A stretch of 64,000 nt of DNA from an uncultured Bacilli bacterium (GTDB taxonomy: Bacteria > Bacillota_I > Bacilli_A > RF39 > UBA660). The stretch is taken from NCBI GenBank assembly GCA_934119965.1, contig CAKOTA010000004.1, forward strand, positions 18,364 to 82,363. The letters are read 5' to 3'. Shown one piece after another: positions 34,400 through 43,179 of this stretch. Positions within the stretch are counted from its first letter, which is position 1. Every line of letters begins with the position of its first letter. Made by a program: the position numbers and the translations under genes. The notes beneath the pieces are model-generated. The model ran no database searches, had not been told where the DNA came from, and worked only from the letters and a program-made list of their open reading frames with translations.

Positions 34400-35758
34400 A
34401 TGACAAATAAAATTTCAAAAATTGTTATATTAATAATTGGATTAATATCAATTATTTATATTTTTTTTACCCCTCATATTATTTTAAATGGACCTAATAT
34501 ACTTAATTTAGAAGTTAATTCAAAATATCAAGAAGAAGGAATAAGTATATATAGTCTGAAAAAATATAAACTGAGAATTAAAAATAATGTAAATACTAAT
34601 AAAATTGGTAAATATAAAATTGAATACATAGTAAATGATAAATATAAAATAATAAGAAAAGTAATAGTTAAAGATAGTATACCACCAAATATTAAAATAA
34701 AAGGAAATAAAAATACTAACATATGTAGCTTTGGTACATATATCGATGAAGGAATAATTGCAACTGACAATTATGATGGAGATATCACTAAAAATGTAAA
34801 AATAAAAGAAGAAAAAAACAAAATAAAATATATAGCAAAAGATAGTAGCGGTAATGAATCAAAAGCTACAAGAAACTTAATTGTTAAAGATGCAACAAAA
34901 CCAATAATTAATTTAAACGGAAATAATTATATGTATGTTAATTTAGGCGAAAAGTATGAAGAACAGGGTGCTGAAGCAATTGATAATTGTGATGGTAATA
35001 TAAGTTCTAAAATAAAAATAACTGGTGAAGTAAATACAAATGAATTAGGCGAATATAAAATAAAGTATGAAGTAACAGATAGTTCTAATAATAAAAGTCA
35101 AACAGAAAGAACTGTAAAAGTAATTTCAAATGATAAAATAATATATTTAACATTTGATGATGGCCCAAGTCATTCAATAACATCTAAATTATTAGATATA
35201 TTAAAAGAAGAAAATGTTAAAGCAACATTCTTTGTAATTAATCATGGTGATGACTTAAATTATCTGATAAAAAGAGAATATGATGAAGGACATACAGTTG
35301 CTATACACTCATATACACATAATTATGACCAAATATATACAAGTGTAGATGCTTATTTTAAAGATTTAGAAGCAATGAAAAATAAAATTAAAAATATTAC
35401 TGGAATAAATTCAAATATAATAAGATTTCCTGGCGGAAGTTCTAATACAATAAGTAGATTTAATCCAGGAATTATGACAACACTTACACAAGAAGTAATA
35501 AATAGAGGTTATGTTTATTTTGATTGGAATGTATCTAGTGGTGATGCTGGAGGAGCTTCTAATTCTTTGGATGTTTATAATAATGTAATTAATAATTTAA
35601 ACTCAAAGTCGAATATTGTTTTGTTACATGATTTTGAAAGTAACTATAAAACATTAGAAGCAATAAAAAACATAATAAAAACTGCAAAATCTCAAGGTTA
35701 TCAATTTAAATCATTAGATGTAAATTCACCAATTATAAGACATAAAGTTAATAATTAG
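34400..35758 (+). CDS. Polysaccharide deacetylase with Ig-like DUF5011 domains
   Basis: The 452-residue protein has an N-terminal membrane anchor or signal segment (about 6-30) followed by immunoglobulin-like domains of the DUF5011 type, each with a D-E-G or E-Q-G and D-N-x-D-G-x-I pattern (YIDEGIIATDNYDGDIT; YEEQGAEAIDNCDGNIS). A NodB catalytic domain lies at about 250-450, with TFDDGPS, the zinc-binding HSYTH, RFPGGSSN, FDWNVSSGDA and LLHDFES. It should deacetylate peptidoglycan or another surface glycan outside the membrane. ATG 34400 with AGGTG is used. It lies between pilin genes and a DUF1016-like gene; co-regulation with pili is not shown. Confidence 0.9.
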   Translation: MTNKISKIVILIIGLISIIYIFFTPHIILNGPNILNLEVNSKYQEEGISIYSLKKYKLRIKNNVNTNKIGKYKIEYIVNDKYKIIRKVIVKDSIPPNIKIKGNKNTNICSFGTYIDEGIIATDNYDGDITKNVKIKEEKNKIKYIAKDSSGNESKATRNLIVKDATKPIINLNGNNYMYVNLGEKYEEQGAEAIDNCDGNISSKIKITGEVNTNELGEYKIKYEVTDSSNNKSQTERTVKVISNDKIIYLTFDDGPSHSITSKLLDILKEENVKATFFVINHGDDLNYLIKREYDEGHTVAIHSYTHNYDQIYTSVDAYFKDLEAMKNKIKNITGINSNIIRFPGGSSNTISRFNPGIMTTLTQEVINRGYVYFDWNVSSGDAGGASNSLDVYNNVINNLNSKSNIVLLHDFESNYKTLEAIKNIIKTAKSQGYQFKSLDVNSPIIRHKVNN

Positions 35759-35832
35759 AATAAATTTTAAAATTAGTATATCAATTTTAAAAATTGGTTT
35801 ACTTTTTTTATTAAAAATACAAAAAGTATTAT

Positions 35833-35867
35833 TTGACATCTTTTTAGTTATACTATATATAAGATGT
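35833..35867 (+). promoter_or_regulatory. Promoter with inverted repeat
   Basis: TTGACA (35833-35838) lies 17 bases from TATATA (35856-35861). ACATCTT (35836-35842) and AAGATGT (35861-35867) form a spaced inverted repeat that brackets the promoter and could be an operator. Confidence 0.5.
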
Positions 35868-35879
35868 ATGGAGGAAATA

Positions 35880-36236
35880 ATGGAAGAAATAAATAAAATA
35901 ATTTTAGAAAAAATACAAGAAAAAATAGAAATGAAAGATTTATTAAATATGTTTTATGATATCGGTGAATGTATTTTAAAAAACAATATTGATTTGAAAG
36001 AATTAGAATTATATTTAAAAAATATTTATGGTGTTTCAATAGTATTTACTAAAAGAAATCTTAAAAATATGGTTAAATTGTATAATAATTATGACAAAAA
36101 TAATTTAAAAGAATTAGAACAATATGATTGGATTAGGATAATCCAAAAATTGAATAATAAGAAAATTAATAATTATGTAAACAATGATATATTAATCGAA
36201 TTAAATGAACTGAAAAATAGATGTAATATGTTATAA
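35880..36236 (+). CDS. Solitary DUF1016 N-terminal domain-like protein
   Basis: The 118-residue helical protein resembles the N-terminal domain of YhcG/DUF1016 nucleases. It shows a MFYDIGECI helix, LELYLKNIYGVSIVFTKRNL, and KNMVKLYNNY, then YDWIRIIQKLN in place of the usual L-x-W-S-H. The PD-(D/E)XK nuclease domain of the family is missing; a stop and the deoD promoter follow. Two full DUF1016 proteins are encoded at 45866-47700. ATG 35880 is chosen over 35868 because GGAGG ends five bases before it. It may be a truncated relic or a stand-alone DNA- or protein-binding domain. Confidence 0.55.
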   Translation: MEEINKIILEKIQEKIEMKDLLNMFYDIGECILKNNIDLKELELYLKNIYGVSIVFTKRNLKNMVKLYNNYDKNNLKELEQYDWIRIIQKLNNKKINNYVNNDILIELNELKNRCNML

Positions 36237-36255
36237 TAATATTGGAGGTAATGAT

Positions 36256-36963
36256 ATGACACCACATATAGAAAGCAAAAAAGAAGAAATCGCAAAAACA
36301 GTAATAATGCCAGGCGATCCTTTAAGAGCAAAATATATAGCAGAAAATTTTTTAGAAAATTATGAATTAGTAAATCAAGTAAGGAATATATATGCTTATA
36401 CTGGATATTATAAAGGTAAAAAAATAACTGTAATGGCATCAGGAATGGGAATGCCTAGTATTGGAATTTATTCTTATGAATTATTTAAATTTTATGATGT
36501 AGAAAATATAATTAGAATTGGAACATTTGGAGCTTATACAAAAGATTTAAATTTATATGATTTATTTTTAGTTGATAGGGCATATTCTGATTCTTCATAT
36601 GCATTAGTTCAAAATAATAATCAAAATAACATATTAGAATCATCTGATTTTTTAAATAAGATAATTATAAATACTGCTGAAAAAATCAATCAAAAATTAA
36701 AGATAGGCACTATATATAGTAGTGATGTTTTCTATAAAGAAAATGATAATTACGAAGAATTATATAATAATTACAATTGTTTAGGAGTAGAAATGGAATC
36801 ATTTGCTTTATTTAGCAACGCTTTAGTTTTAGGAAAAAGAGCCACTTGCTTACTTACAGTAAGTGATAATTTTGAAACTAAGGAACAAATAAGTTCAATA
36901 GAAAGACAAAATTCTTTAAATAAAATGATTACTTTAGCACTTGAATCAACATTAGAATTATAG
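36256..36963 (+). CDS. deoD: Purine-nucleoside phosphorylase DeoD
   Basis: DeoD splits purine (deoxy)nucleosides with phosphate. The 235-residue protein has the trimeric/hexameric PNP-I pattern: MTPHIESKKEEIAKTVIMPG, GDPLRAKYIAENFLEN, GMGMPSIGIYSYEL, RIGTFGAY, and the nucleoside-binding GVEMESFALF and LLTVSDNF. DeoB at 61010 would act on the ribose-1-phosphate released here, although the two genes are not in one operon. It has a GGAGGTAAT site and a TATAAT inside the end of the preceding gene. Confidence 0.95.
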   Translation: MTPHIESKKEEIAKTVIMPGDPLRAKYIAENFLENYELVNQVRNIYAYTGYYKGKKITVMASGMGMPSIGIYSYELFKFYDVENIIRIGTFGAYTKDLNLYDLFLVDRAYSDSSYALVQNNNQNNILESSDFLNKIIINTAEKINQKLKIGTIYSSDVFYKENDNYEELYNNYNCLGVEMESFALFSNALVLGKRATCLLTVSDNFETKEQISSIERQNSLNKMITLALESTLEL

Positions 36964-36973
36964 GAGAGTGATT

Positions 36974-38242
36974 ATGAAATATATAAAATATGATATGAAT
37001 GGTTATTTCTTACATACAATTGAAACAGATAAATTCAAAACAATTAACATAAATTTAAATATTAAAAGAGAAACTAAAAAAGAAGAATTAACAATTAGAG
37101 ATGTACTTATAAATACTTTAATAGATTCTAGTAAAAAGTTTCCAACTAGAAGAGAAATAGAAATAGAAACGGAAGAATTATATGGACTAGGAATGAATAT
37201 TAATTTAGTTAACTCTGGAAAATGTAATATTATTAATGTTGATGAAACTTTTTTAAATAATAAATATATTGACGATGATATTTTAGAAAATTCAATAAGT
37301 TTTTTAAATGAAATTATTTTTAATCCTAATGTAATAGATGGTAAATTTAATGAAGATTCATTTAAACTTGCAAAAAGAATTGTGAAAAATAACATTGATA
37401 GTATTAAAGATAATCCAGGTTATTATGGTAAACATTGTTTGATTGAAAAAATCAATCCAGATAATCCATTATCTTTTTTGCCAAACACTAAAGATTTAGA
37501 TAAAATTAATTCTCGTAATCTATATGAATATTATTTAGATGTAATTGAAAATGATGAAATTAATATTTTTGTGATAGGAAATATCGATTCTTTAAAAATC
37601 AAAGAATTGTTTGAAAAAATATTTAAAATAAGTAAAAGAAAAACTAAAAAAATAAATCATTATATTCTAGAACATAATATAGGCGATGGAGATTTATACA
37701 AAGAAAAATTACCAATTAATCAAACTAAATTATTAATGGGATATAATTTTGAAGAAATTACTGATTTTGAAAATAAATATGTTTCAGGAATGCTTTCATA
37801 TATATTAGGTGGAAGTGCTGACTCAATGTTATTTAAAACAGTAAGAGAAAAAGAATCATTATGTTATAGTATTAATTCTAGATATAATATTTTGTCTGGA
37901 ATTATGATTGTTGACTCTGGTATTGACGCTGACAACTATGAACTAACTAAAAAATTGATTATGGAACAAATAGAAGAAATTAAAAAAGGAAATTTTGCTG
38001 AAAAAGATTTAGAAAATGGCAAAAAAATTTACAAAAATAGTGCTTTAGAATTATTTGATTCTCCTAGTTCAATTATTAATATGTATATTTCACATGAATT
38101 TATTAATAGTGATTTATATGAAGAAAAAATTAAAAATATTGATAAAGTAACAAAAGAAGATGTGATTAATTTAGCAACCAAATTACATTTGAATAAAATT
38201 GTTTTGATAGAAGGTGAAGAAAATGAAGAAGACAACGATTAA
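36974..38242 (+). CDS. M16-family peptidase-like protein, non-catalytic subunit (YmfF-like)
   Basis: The 422-residue protein has the two-lobed M16 fold pattern: a TRREIEIETEELYGLGMN region and, in the second half, GGSADSMLFKTVREKESLCYSI, the usual M16 C-terminal R/Y motif. The zinc motif HxxEH is absent from its N-terminal lobe, so it cannot cut peptides alone. It overlaps by 20 bases the next gene, which has the zinc motif. Such inactive/active M16 pairs occur in Bacillus as YmfF/YmfH. ATG 36974 with AGGAGAGTG is used in place of GTG 36968. The substrate is unknown. Confidence 0.88.
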   Translation: MKYIKYDMNGYFLHTIETDKFKTININLNIKRETKKEELTIRDVLINTLIDSSKKFPTRREIEIETEELYGLGMNINLVNSGKCNIINVDETFLNNKYIDDDILENSISFLNEIIFNPNVIDGKFNEDSFKLAKRIVKNNIDSIKDNPGYYGKHCLIEKINPDNPLSFLPNTKDLDKINSRNLYEYYLDVIENDEINIFVIGNIDSLKIKELFEKIFKISKRKTKKINHYILEHNIGDGDLYKEKLPINQTKLLMGYNFEEITDFENKYVSGMLSYILGGSADSMLFKTVREKESLCYSINSRYNILSGIMIVDSGIDADNYELTKKLIMEQIEEIKKGNFAEKDLENGKKIYKNSALELFDSPSSIINMYISHEFINSDLYEEKIKNIDKVTKEDVINLATKLHLNKIVLIEGEENEEDND

Positions 38243-39476
38243 CAATTTAGATTTGGATTTGTTTTATGAAAAATTAGATAATGGTTTAGAAATTTATATT
38301 GTTCCTAAAACTAATTCTAATAATAATTATGTTACTTTTACAACAAAATATGGTTCAAATAATAATAGTTTTAAAATAGGCGATAAATTGTATGATATGC
38401 CTGCTGGAATTGCCCACTTTTTAGAGCATAAAATGTTTGAACAAGAAAATGGTTTAGATCCATTTACTTTATTTAGTGATAATGGTGCTGATGCTAACGC
38501 ATTTACTAATTATGAACAAACCACTTATTTATTTTCTTCTCCAAGTAATTTTGAAGAAAATTTGGAAATTTTATTTGACTTTATAGGTCATCCTTATTTT
38601 ACAGATGCAAATGTAGAAAAAGAAAAAGGAATAATTATTCAAGAATTAAAGATGTATGAAGATAATCAATTCAGAAAAGGTTTTAGTAAAATAGTTGAAA
38701 ATGCTTTTAAAAACCATCCTGTTAAAATGCAGGTTGGAGGAACAATCGAAAGTGTAAAAAAAATAACAAAAGAAGATTTATATAAATGTTATGAAACTTT
38801 TTATAATCCTTCTAATATGTTTATTGTTATTACAGGAAATGTAGATCCTGAAAAGACTATTGATATTATTAAAAAAAATATTGTTGATAGAAAAAAAATA
38901 GATTTTACTAATATAATTCCTGAAGAACCAAATGAAGTTGTTAAAAAAGAAGAAGTTATTAAGATGAATGTAACTATTCCTAAAGTTTATTATGGAATTA
39001 AAATTAATATTGGCAATTATGATATGAAAATTATTAAACAATATTTATCTTTGTATTTTGATTCTATATTTGATGCTACATCAGATTTTAGTAAAAATAT
39101 GAAAGAAAAAGAAATAATAGATGAAGATATTAATTATTATTTTATAAATACTGAAGAACATTTATTGGTCATTTTTGGAGCAGAAACTAAGAAAGAAAAT
39201 GAATTAATAAGAGAGATTATTAAAACTTTATCTATTATTCCTGATAAAGAAACTTTTGAAAGAAAGAAAAAAATATTTATTAGTTCTATTATATATTCAA
39301 GTGATAGTATATTTAGAATTAACAATATGATTACTAATTCAATTATTAATAATGGATATTTTAATACTGAATTATTTAATCAAATTAAAAGTTTAAATTA
39401 TGATGAAATGATAGATATAGTTAATAATTTATCGTTTGATAATGATTTATATGTATTAGTTGAAAGTAAAAAATAA
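38223..39476 (+). CDS. M16-family zinc peptidase (YmfH-like)
   Basis: The 417-residue partner has the inverted zinc motif HFLEH at residues 65-69 (AGIAHFLEHKMFE), a downstream acidic block EKEKGIIIQELKMYED near residue 140 for the third ligand, and FYNPSNMFIVITGNV. It is the catalytic half of the M16 pair. ATG 38223 follows a GGTGAAG site inside the end of the first gene. It ends in a terminator. In Bacillus the pair lies near pgsA-cinA genes; that context is not seen here. Confidence 0.9.
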   Translation: MKKTTINNLDLDLFYEKLDNGLEIYIVPKTNSNNNYVTFTTKYGSNNNSFKIGDKLYDMPAGIAHFLEHKMFEQENGLDPFTLFSDNGADANAFTNYEQTTYLFSSPSNFEENLEILFDFIGHPYFTDANVEKEKGIIIQELKMYEDNQFRKGFSKIVENAFKNHPVKMQVGGTIESVKKITKEDLYKCYETFYNPSNMFIVITGNVDPEKTIDIIKKNIVDRKKIDFTNIIPEEPNEVVKKEEVIKMNVTIPKVYYGIKINIGNYDMKIIKQYLSLYFDSIFDATSDFSKNMKEKEIIDEDINYYFINTEEHLLVIFGAETKKENELIREIIKTLSIIPDKETFERKKKIFISSIIYSSDSIFRINNMITNSIINNGYFNTELFNQIKSLNYDEMIDIVNNLSFDNDLYVLVESKK

Positions 39477-39494
39477 TCGTATGATTATTTTTTT
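39471..39494 (+). terminator. Terminator after the M16 pair
   Basis: AAATAATC and GATTATTT pair around GTAT, followed by T residues. Confidence 0.85.
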
Positions 39495-39548
39495 ACTTGA
39501 CTTCAATTATTTGTTTATGCTACTCTATAAATAGAGAGTAGGGATTTC

Positions 39549-40484
39549 ATGAAAAAAATTTTAAACAATAAAATATTTATTGTAATAGTAACGATGATAA
39601 TATGTATAAGTGGGACATTGTATGCTGCAAGTAAATATCAGGCAAGTGAAGTAACTTATTACAATGCAAATAATGGTGACACAACTACTGTTCAAGAGGC
39701 TTTAGATAAATTGTATGATATGAAAAGTTGCAAATCATTGTGTGCTAATGTAACTGTAAAAGTTGGCGATTACATCAAAATGACACCTACAGAAACTAAT
39801 TATATTTTACCTGAACAAGTATTTGGCGAGGAAAGAGTACTCAATCCGAGTGAACTAAATTTATGGAGAGTAATTAAAATAAATGATGATGGTACAGTTG
39901 AAATTGTGTCTGAATACGTATCAAGTACAAAAATTAGAATAGAAGGTAAAGATGATTTTGTAAATCTTCCTGAAAAGCTTAACAGTATAGCTGGAGGATA
40001 TATAAATTCTAAGTATACAATTAGTTCTAGATGTATGGGATATGGTGGGCAACAAAATCGAATTTTAGAAGATATGCTATCTAGTACAACCGTTCCTTGG
40101 ACGAGTAATACATCAAATAATGATAACGAAAAATATGGTGGAGGAGATATTTTATATCAAAATGATTTTGACTTGGTAAAGAATGCTATTGGTACATTAT
40201 CAGCAAATGAAGTCGGAACAACGACAGCAACTTCTTATTGGTTGTCCTCACGCCACTATTCATATCAAAACAGTAGAGATAGACAAGCGTGGTTTTTTTC
40301 AGGACGTTATATCAATTCTGATGGAACATTAGCTGTATCTAATTTATATTTTTATGTTACTACTAGTAAAAAATTTTTAAATTCAATAGGTGATTTCGCA
40401 TTTAGACCAATAGTGGTTTTAAAAGCAGGAATTGTCACTTCGTCTGGAAAAGGAACATCTGATGAACCATATATTTTACAATAG
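39549..40484 (+). CDS. Surface protein of the GTLYA family, FRP-type C-terminal domain
   Basis: The 311-residue protein shares the family start: MKK, a membrane or signal segment (about 7-26) with ICISGTLYAASKY, and a degenerate module (EVTYYNANNGDTTTVQEALD then KLYDM). After a cysteine pair (CKSLC) the outer region starts with VGDYIKMTPT and ends in a domain with SYWLSSRHYSYQ, AWFFSGRY and FAFRPIVVLKAG, a pattern common to large families of variable surface proteins in gut Bacillota. No adenine-poor segment like that of the 21890 gene is seen. It stands alone downstream of the M16 terminator. Surface exposure is inferred. Confidence 0.8.
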   Translation: MKKILNNKIFIVIVTMIICISGTLYAASKYQASEVTYYNANNGDTTTVQEALDKLYDMKSCKSLCANVTVKVGDYIKMTPTETNYILPEQVFGEERVLNPSELNLWRVIKINDDGTVEIVSEYVSSTKIRIEGKDDFVNLPEKLNSIAGGYINSKYTISSRCMGYGGQQNRILEDMLSSTTVPWTSNTSNNDNEKYGGGDILYQNDFDLVKNAIGTLSANEVGTTTATSYWLSSRHYSYQNSRDRQAWFFSGRYINSDGTLAVSNLYFYVTTSKKFLNSIGDFAFRPIVVLKAGIVTSSGKGTSDEPYILQ

Positions 40485-40538
40485 TAACTAATGTTAATCA
40501 ATTTTTATTGTATGACTTTTGTATGCAGTAAAAATTGA

Positions 40539-41060
40539 TTATTTTTTTATTCCATAGCAGTTGCATTGTGGATCTCTAAATAGGTTATTTTTGATAGGAT
40601 TATATGTTAAATATCCGAATATACTATAAATAATTACTATTAATAACATTCCTATGATTTTTTGATGGTTTATTTTTTTTAAATGTATTATATATTGCTT
40701 GATATTTTCTGAAAAGATAAATGTTATTAATAAAATAGTAATAGCTACAATTAAATTATGGCCAAATATATAATCAATTGGCAAGTAAATTATTAAATAA
40801 AAAATTATACTTATTATTATACTTATTGATATTCCTAAAGAATAATTATTAGTTTTAATGTTGTTTTTTATTAGTATAAAATATTCTATTATGGAACTAA
40901 TTAATATTGGGGTTGCTACTATTTTCATATGTTCCCATATACTTTCGTTAACTGGGAATATAATACTGAATATTACATTATTTGATAAGTCATATCCGAA
41001 GTGAAATAGGAATGACAATAAAAATGTAATTAAGATGGTTATTAATTTTATTTTTTTCAA
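40539..41060 (-). CDS. DUF6512-like membrane protein
   Basis: The 173-residue protein has five or six hydrophobic segments and the motif FHFGYDLSNNVIFSIIFPVN followed by ESIWEHMK, which marks the DUF6512 family of small membrane proteins with unknown function. The frame extends to an ATG at 41090. I place the start at TTG 41060 because GGTGATAATC directly precedes it, the same spacing as in many genes here, and the protein then starts with LKKIKLITIL, a normal basic start before a membrane span. It is one of few minus-strand genes and points away from the 41271 surface gene. Confidence 0.7.
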   Translation of the reverse strand: MKKIKLITILITFLLSFLFHFGYDLSNNVIFSIIFPVNESIWEHMKIVATPILISSIIEYFILIKNNIKTNNYSLGISISIIISIIFYLIIYLPIDYIFGHNLIVAITILLITFIFSENIKQYIIHLKKINHQKIIGMLLIVIIYSIFGYLTYNPIKNNLFRDPQCNCYGIKK

Positions 41061-41213
41061 GATTATCACCATTAAATAATATGCAATCATTTATAAATAT
41101 TAAACAAAATTGTATAATCATTAGTAATTTTTGCTTGAAAAATGTACTTTACGGATATAATAAACATAGATAGTATGAAAAGAAATATAATTGTTTTTAT
41201 TGTCAAAATATGT

Positions 41214-41244
41214 ATTGCAAAATGCAATGTAATAGTGATATAAT
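41214..41244 (+). promoter_or_regulatory. Promoter with inverted repeat ATTGCA-AAA-TGCAAT
   Basis: TTGCAA (41215-41220) lies 18 bases from TATAAT (41239-41244). The -35 is covered by the inverted repeat ATTGCAAAATGCAAT (41214-41228). The same arrangement, nearly base for base, occurs at 59168-59198 before another gene of the same family. Confidence 0.65.
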
Positions 41245-41270
41245 TTTTATAGACTAGAAGGAGTATAGTT

Positions 41271-42128
41271 ATGAAGAAAGTATTAAATAGCAAAATTTTT
41301 ATAGTAATTATTACTATGGTAATATGTATAAGTGGAACATTATATGCTACTAATGTTTATAAATCAGAAGAAGTAATTTATACGCCAAAAAATTCTGATT
41401 GGAGTGTAGAAAATGTTAAATCTGCATTGGATGATTTGTATAGTATGAAAACAGAACTAGATACAATAAAAGGAATAGGAGATGCAACTGCAGGTGATAT
41501 AGCAAGTGGAAAAACTGCTGTTGTTAAAGGTGAAAAAGTAACTGGAACTAAGGTAGAAGGGACTAATTACAAAGTTTATGAATTTAAAAATGTAGAAGCT
41601 ACAGCTTCCGATGACTATCATGCTACATATAAGGATGCTGCCTGGGTGCCAATAACATATGCCAAGAATTATGATTGCTCAGGGGGCGTTTGCAGTAAAG
41701 ATGATGGTGTTAAATTTAGTATTGATATAGGATTCACACCTAAAAAAATTGTGGCTGCTAATATATGCTTAACTGTGAGATCTGCAACGAAAGAACCATA
41801 TTATAATATTAGAATGAGTAGGGGATATGATACAAGTACAAGCAGTACTGTATATTGGTATACTGATAAACTATGTACTAATTATACTTATCAACAAGCT
41901 TATCAAACAGGTCCGTATTTAGAACATTTAGATACAGTTAATTCTGAATATGGTGGATCGTTTGGAATCAATACATATTATGTTGGTGATGGCAAGCTAA
42001 GTTTCGAATCTGACTGGATGAGAAATGTGAATTCAAGTGGTAATGATACGGCAGGTACAACTAATAGTGGCTATCAAGTATATGGAACATTGTTTTATTT
42101 GTCTGGAACAATTGTATATGAAGAATAA
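41271..42128 (+). CDS. Surface protein of the GTLYA family, paralogue of the next gene
   Basis: The 285-residue protein starts with MKK, a membrane or signal segment (about 7-26, ending ISGTLYATNVYKSEE) and the module YTPKNSDWSVENVKSALDDL. A linker with GIGDATAGDIASGKTAVVKG resembles a motif of phage-tail and surface proteins. The outer domain of about 190 residues has four cysteines and a FKNVEATASDDYHATYKDAA start, and ends with GYQVYGTLFYLSGTIVYEE. It has an AAGGAG site and the inverted-repeat promoter. The next gene is a mosaic paralogue with identical stretches at both ends. Confidence 0.8.
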   Translation: MKKVLNSKIFIVIITMVICISGTLYATNVYKSEEVIYTPKNSDWSVENVKSALDDLYSMKTELDTIKGIGDATAGDIASGKTAVVKGEKVTGTKVEGTNYKVYEFKNVEATASDDYHATYKDAAWVPITYAKNYDCSGGVCSKDDGVKFSIDIGFTPKKIVAANICLTVRSATKEPYYNIRMSRGYDTSTSSTVYWYTDKLCTNYTYQQAYQTGPYLEHLDTVNSEYGGSFGINTYYVGDGKLSFESDWMRNVNSSGNDTAGTTNSGYQVYGTLFYLSGTIVYEE

Positions 42129-42262
42129 AATTTCTACTAAAAAAAAATACGTTTTAGAGATGGAAAATAAGTATAGAAAGTAAAATAGTTACAAGGATAA
42201 TCGACAAATTATTTATGTAGGACTATATATAATAAAAGTATAATGCTAAAAGGAGTATAATT

Positions 42263-43093
42263 ATGAAAAAGTTGTTGAGTAATAGACTATTTATATTTAT
42301 AATTGGTGGTGTGTTTTTTGCAAGTGTAACATTATATGCAGCTAATGTGTATTATGCGAATTCGATAAAATATACACCAACAGATTCAAGTTGGAATGTA
42401 ACAAATGTAAATGATGCTTTAAATAATTTGTATAGTATGAAAACAGAACTAGATACAATAAAAGGAATAGGAGATGCAACTGCAGGTGATATAGCAAGTG
42501 GAAAAACTGCAGTTGTTAAAGGAGAAAAAGTCACTGGAACTAAAACAGGAGATACTAATTATAAGGTTTATGAGTTTAATAATGTATCAGCTATAGCTTC
42601 CGATAATTACCATGCAACCTATAAGGATGACGCATGGGTACCAATAACATATGCTCAATATTATGATTGTTCAGATGGTTCCTGTAGTGAAGACAACGGT
42701 GTTGATTTTGCAATTGATATAGGATTTACACCAAAAAGAATTGTGACTGGGGAAGTATGTTTAACTGTGGGTTCCGCGACAAAAAATTCATATTATAATA
42801 TTAGATTAACTAGGGGCTATACAGCAAATTCATCAACTAATATATATTGGTATATAAATAAACTATGTGGTAGTATTACCCAACGCCACAACAATATAGA
42901 TACAGAAAATAATGACACTAAACTTAGTTCATGGGGATATAATTATTTTTATACTCAAAATAAAAAATTATATTTTAAATCTGATTGGTACAGATATTTT
43001 CCTAATTCAGAATCAGCTGTTAAAGTTAATAGTGGCTATCAAGTATATGGAACATTGTTTTATTTGTCAGGAACAATTGTATATGAAGAATAA
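42263..43093 (+). CDS. Surface protein of the GTLYA family, paralogue of the preceding gene
   Basis: The 276-residue protein has a slightly different membrane segment (FIFIIGGVFFASVTLYAANVY) but the same module (YTPTDSSWNVTNVNDALNNL). Its linker matches that of the preceding gene with 83 identical bases (42428-42510 versus 41436-41518), and its last 22 codons are almost identical as well. The middle of the outer domain differs. This pattern suggests duplication followed by divergence of the exposed part, or exchange at the ends. It ends in a terminator that is itself a repeated element. Confidence 0.8.
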   Translation: MKKLLSNRLFIFIIGGVFFASVTLYAANVYYANSIKYTPTDSSWNVTNVNDALNNLYSMKTELDTIKGIGDATAGDIASGKTAVVKGEKVTGTKTGDTNYKVYEFNNVSAIASDNYHATYKDDAWVPITYAQYYDCSDGSCSEDNGVDFAIDIGFTPKRIVTGEVCLTVGSATKNSYYNIRLTRGYTANSSTNIYWYINKLCGSITQRHNNIDTENNDTKLSSWGYNYFYTQNKKLYFKSDWYRYFPNSESAVKVNSGYQVYGTLFYLSGTIVYEE

Positions 43094-43096
43094 AAA

Positions 43097-43152
43097 AATT
43101 GCAAAAAAATGCAATTTTTTTTATTTTTCTAAGGAAATTGAAAAGTTTTGTC
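43097..43152 (+). terminator. Terminator in a repeated intergenic element (copy 1)
   Basis: AATTGC and GCAATT pair around an A-rich loop, followed by a T run. The following bases AAGGAAATTGAAAAGTTTT plus GTC are the same as after the 49627 pilin gene (50168-50224), so terminator and downstream leader are a conserved unit. Confidence 0.75.
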
Positions 43153-43179
43153 TAATAATTTTAATGAGGAGGTGAGAAA

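Noticed and set aside
41087..41293. Minus-strand frame of 68 codons with hydrophobic composition
   Set aside because: It covers the promoter and first codons of the 41271 surface gene, has no ribosome site, and its hydrophobicity follows from antisense A-rich DNA.
42912..43175. Plus-strand frame of 87 codons overlapping the end of the 42263 gene
   Set aside because: It is out of frame with a well-supported gene, has no ribosome site, runs through the terminator and has random composition.
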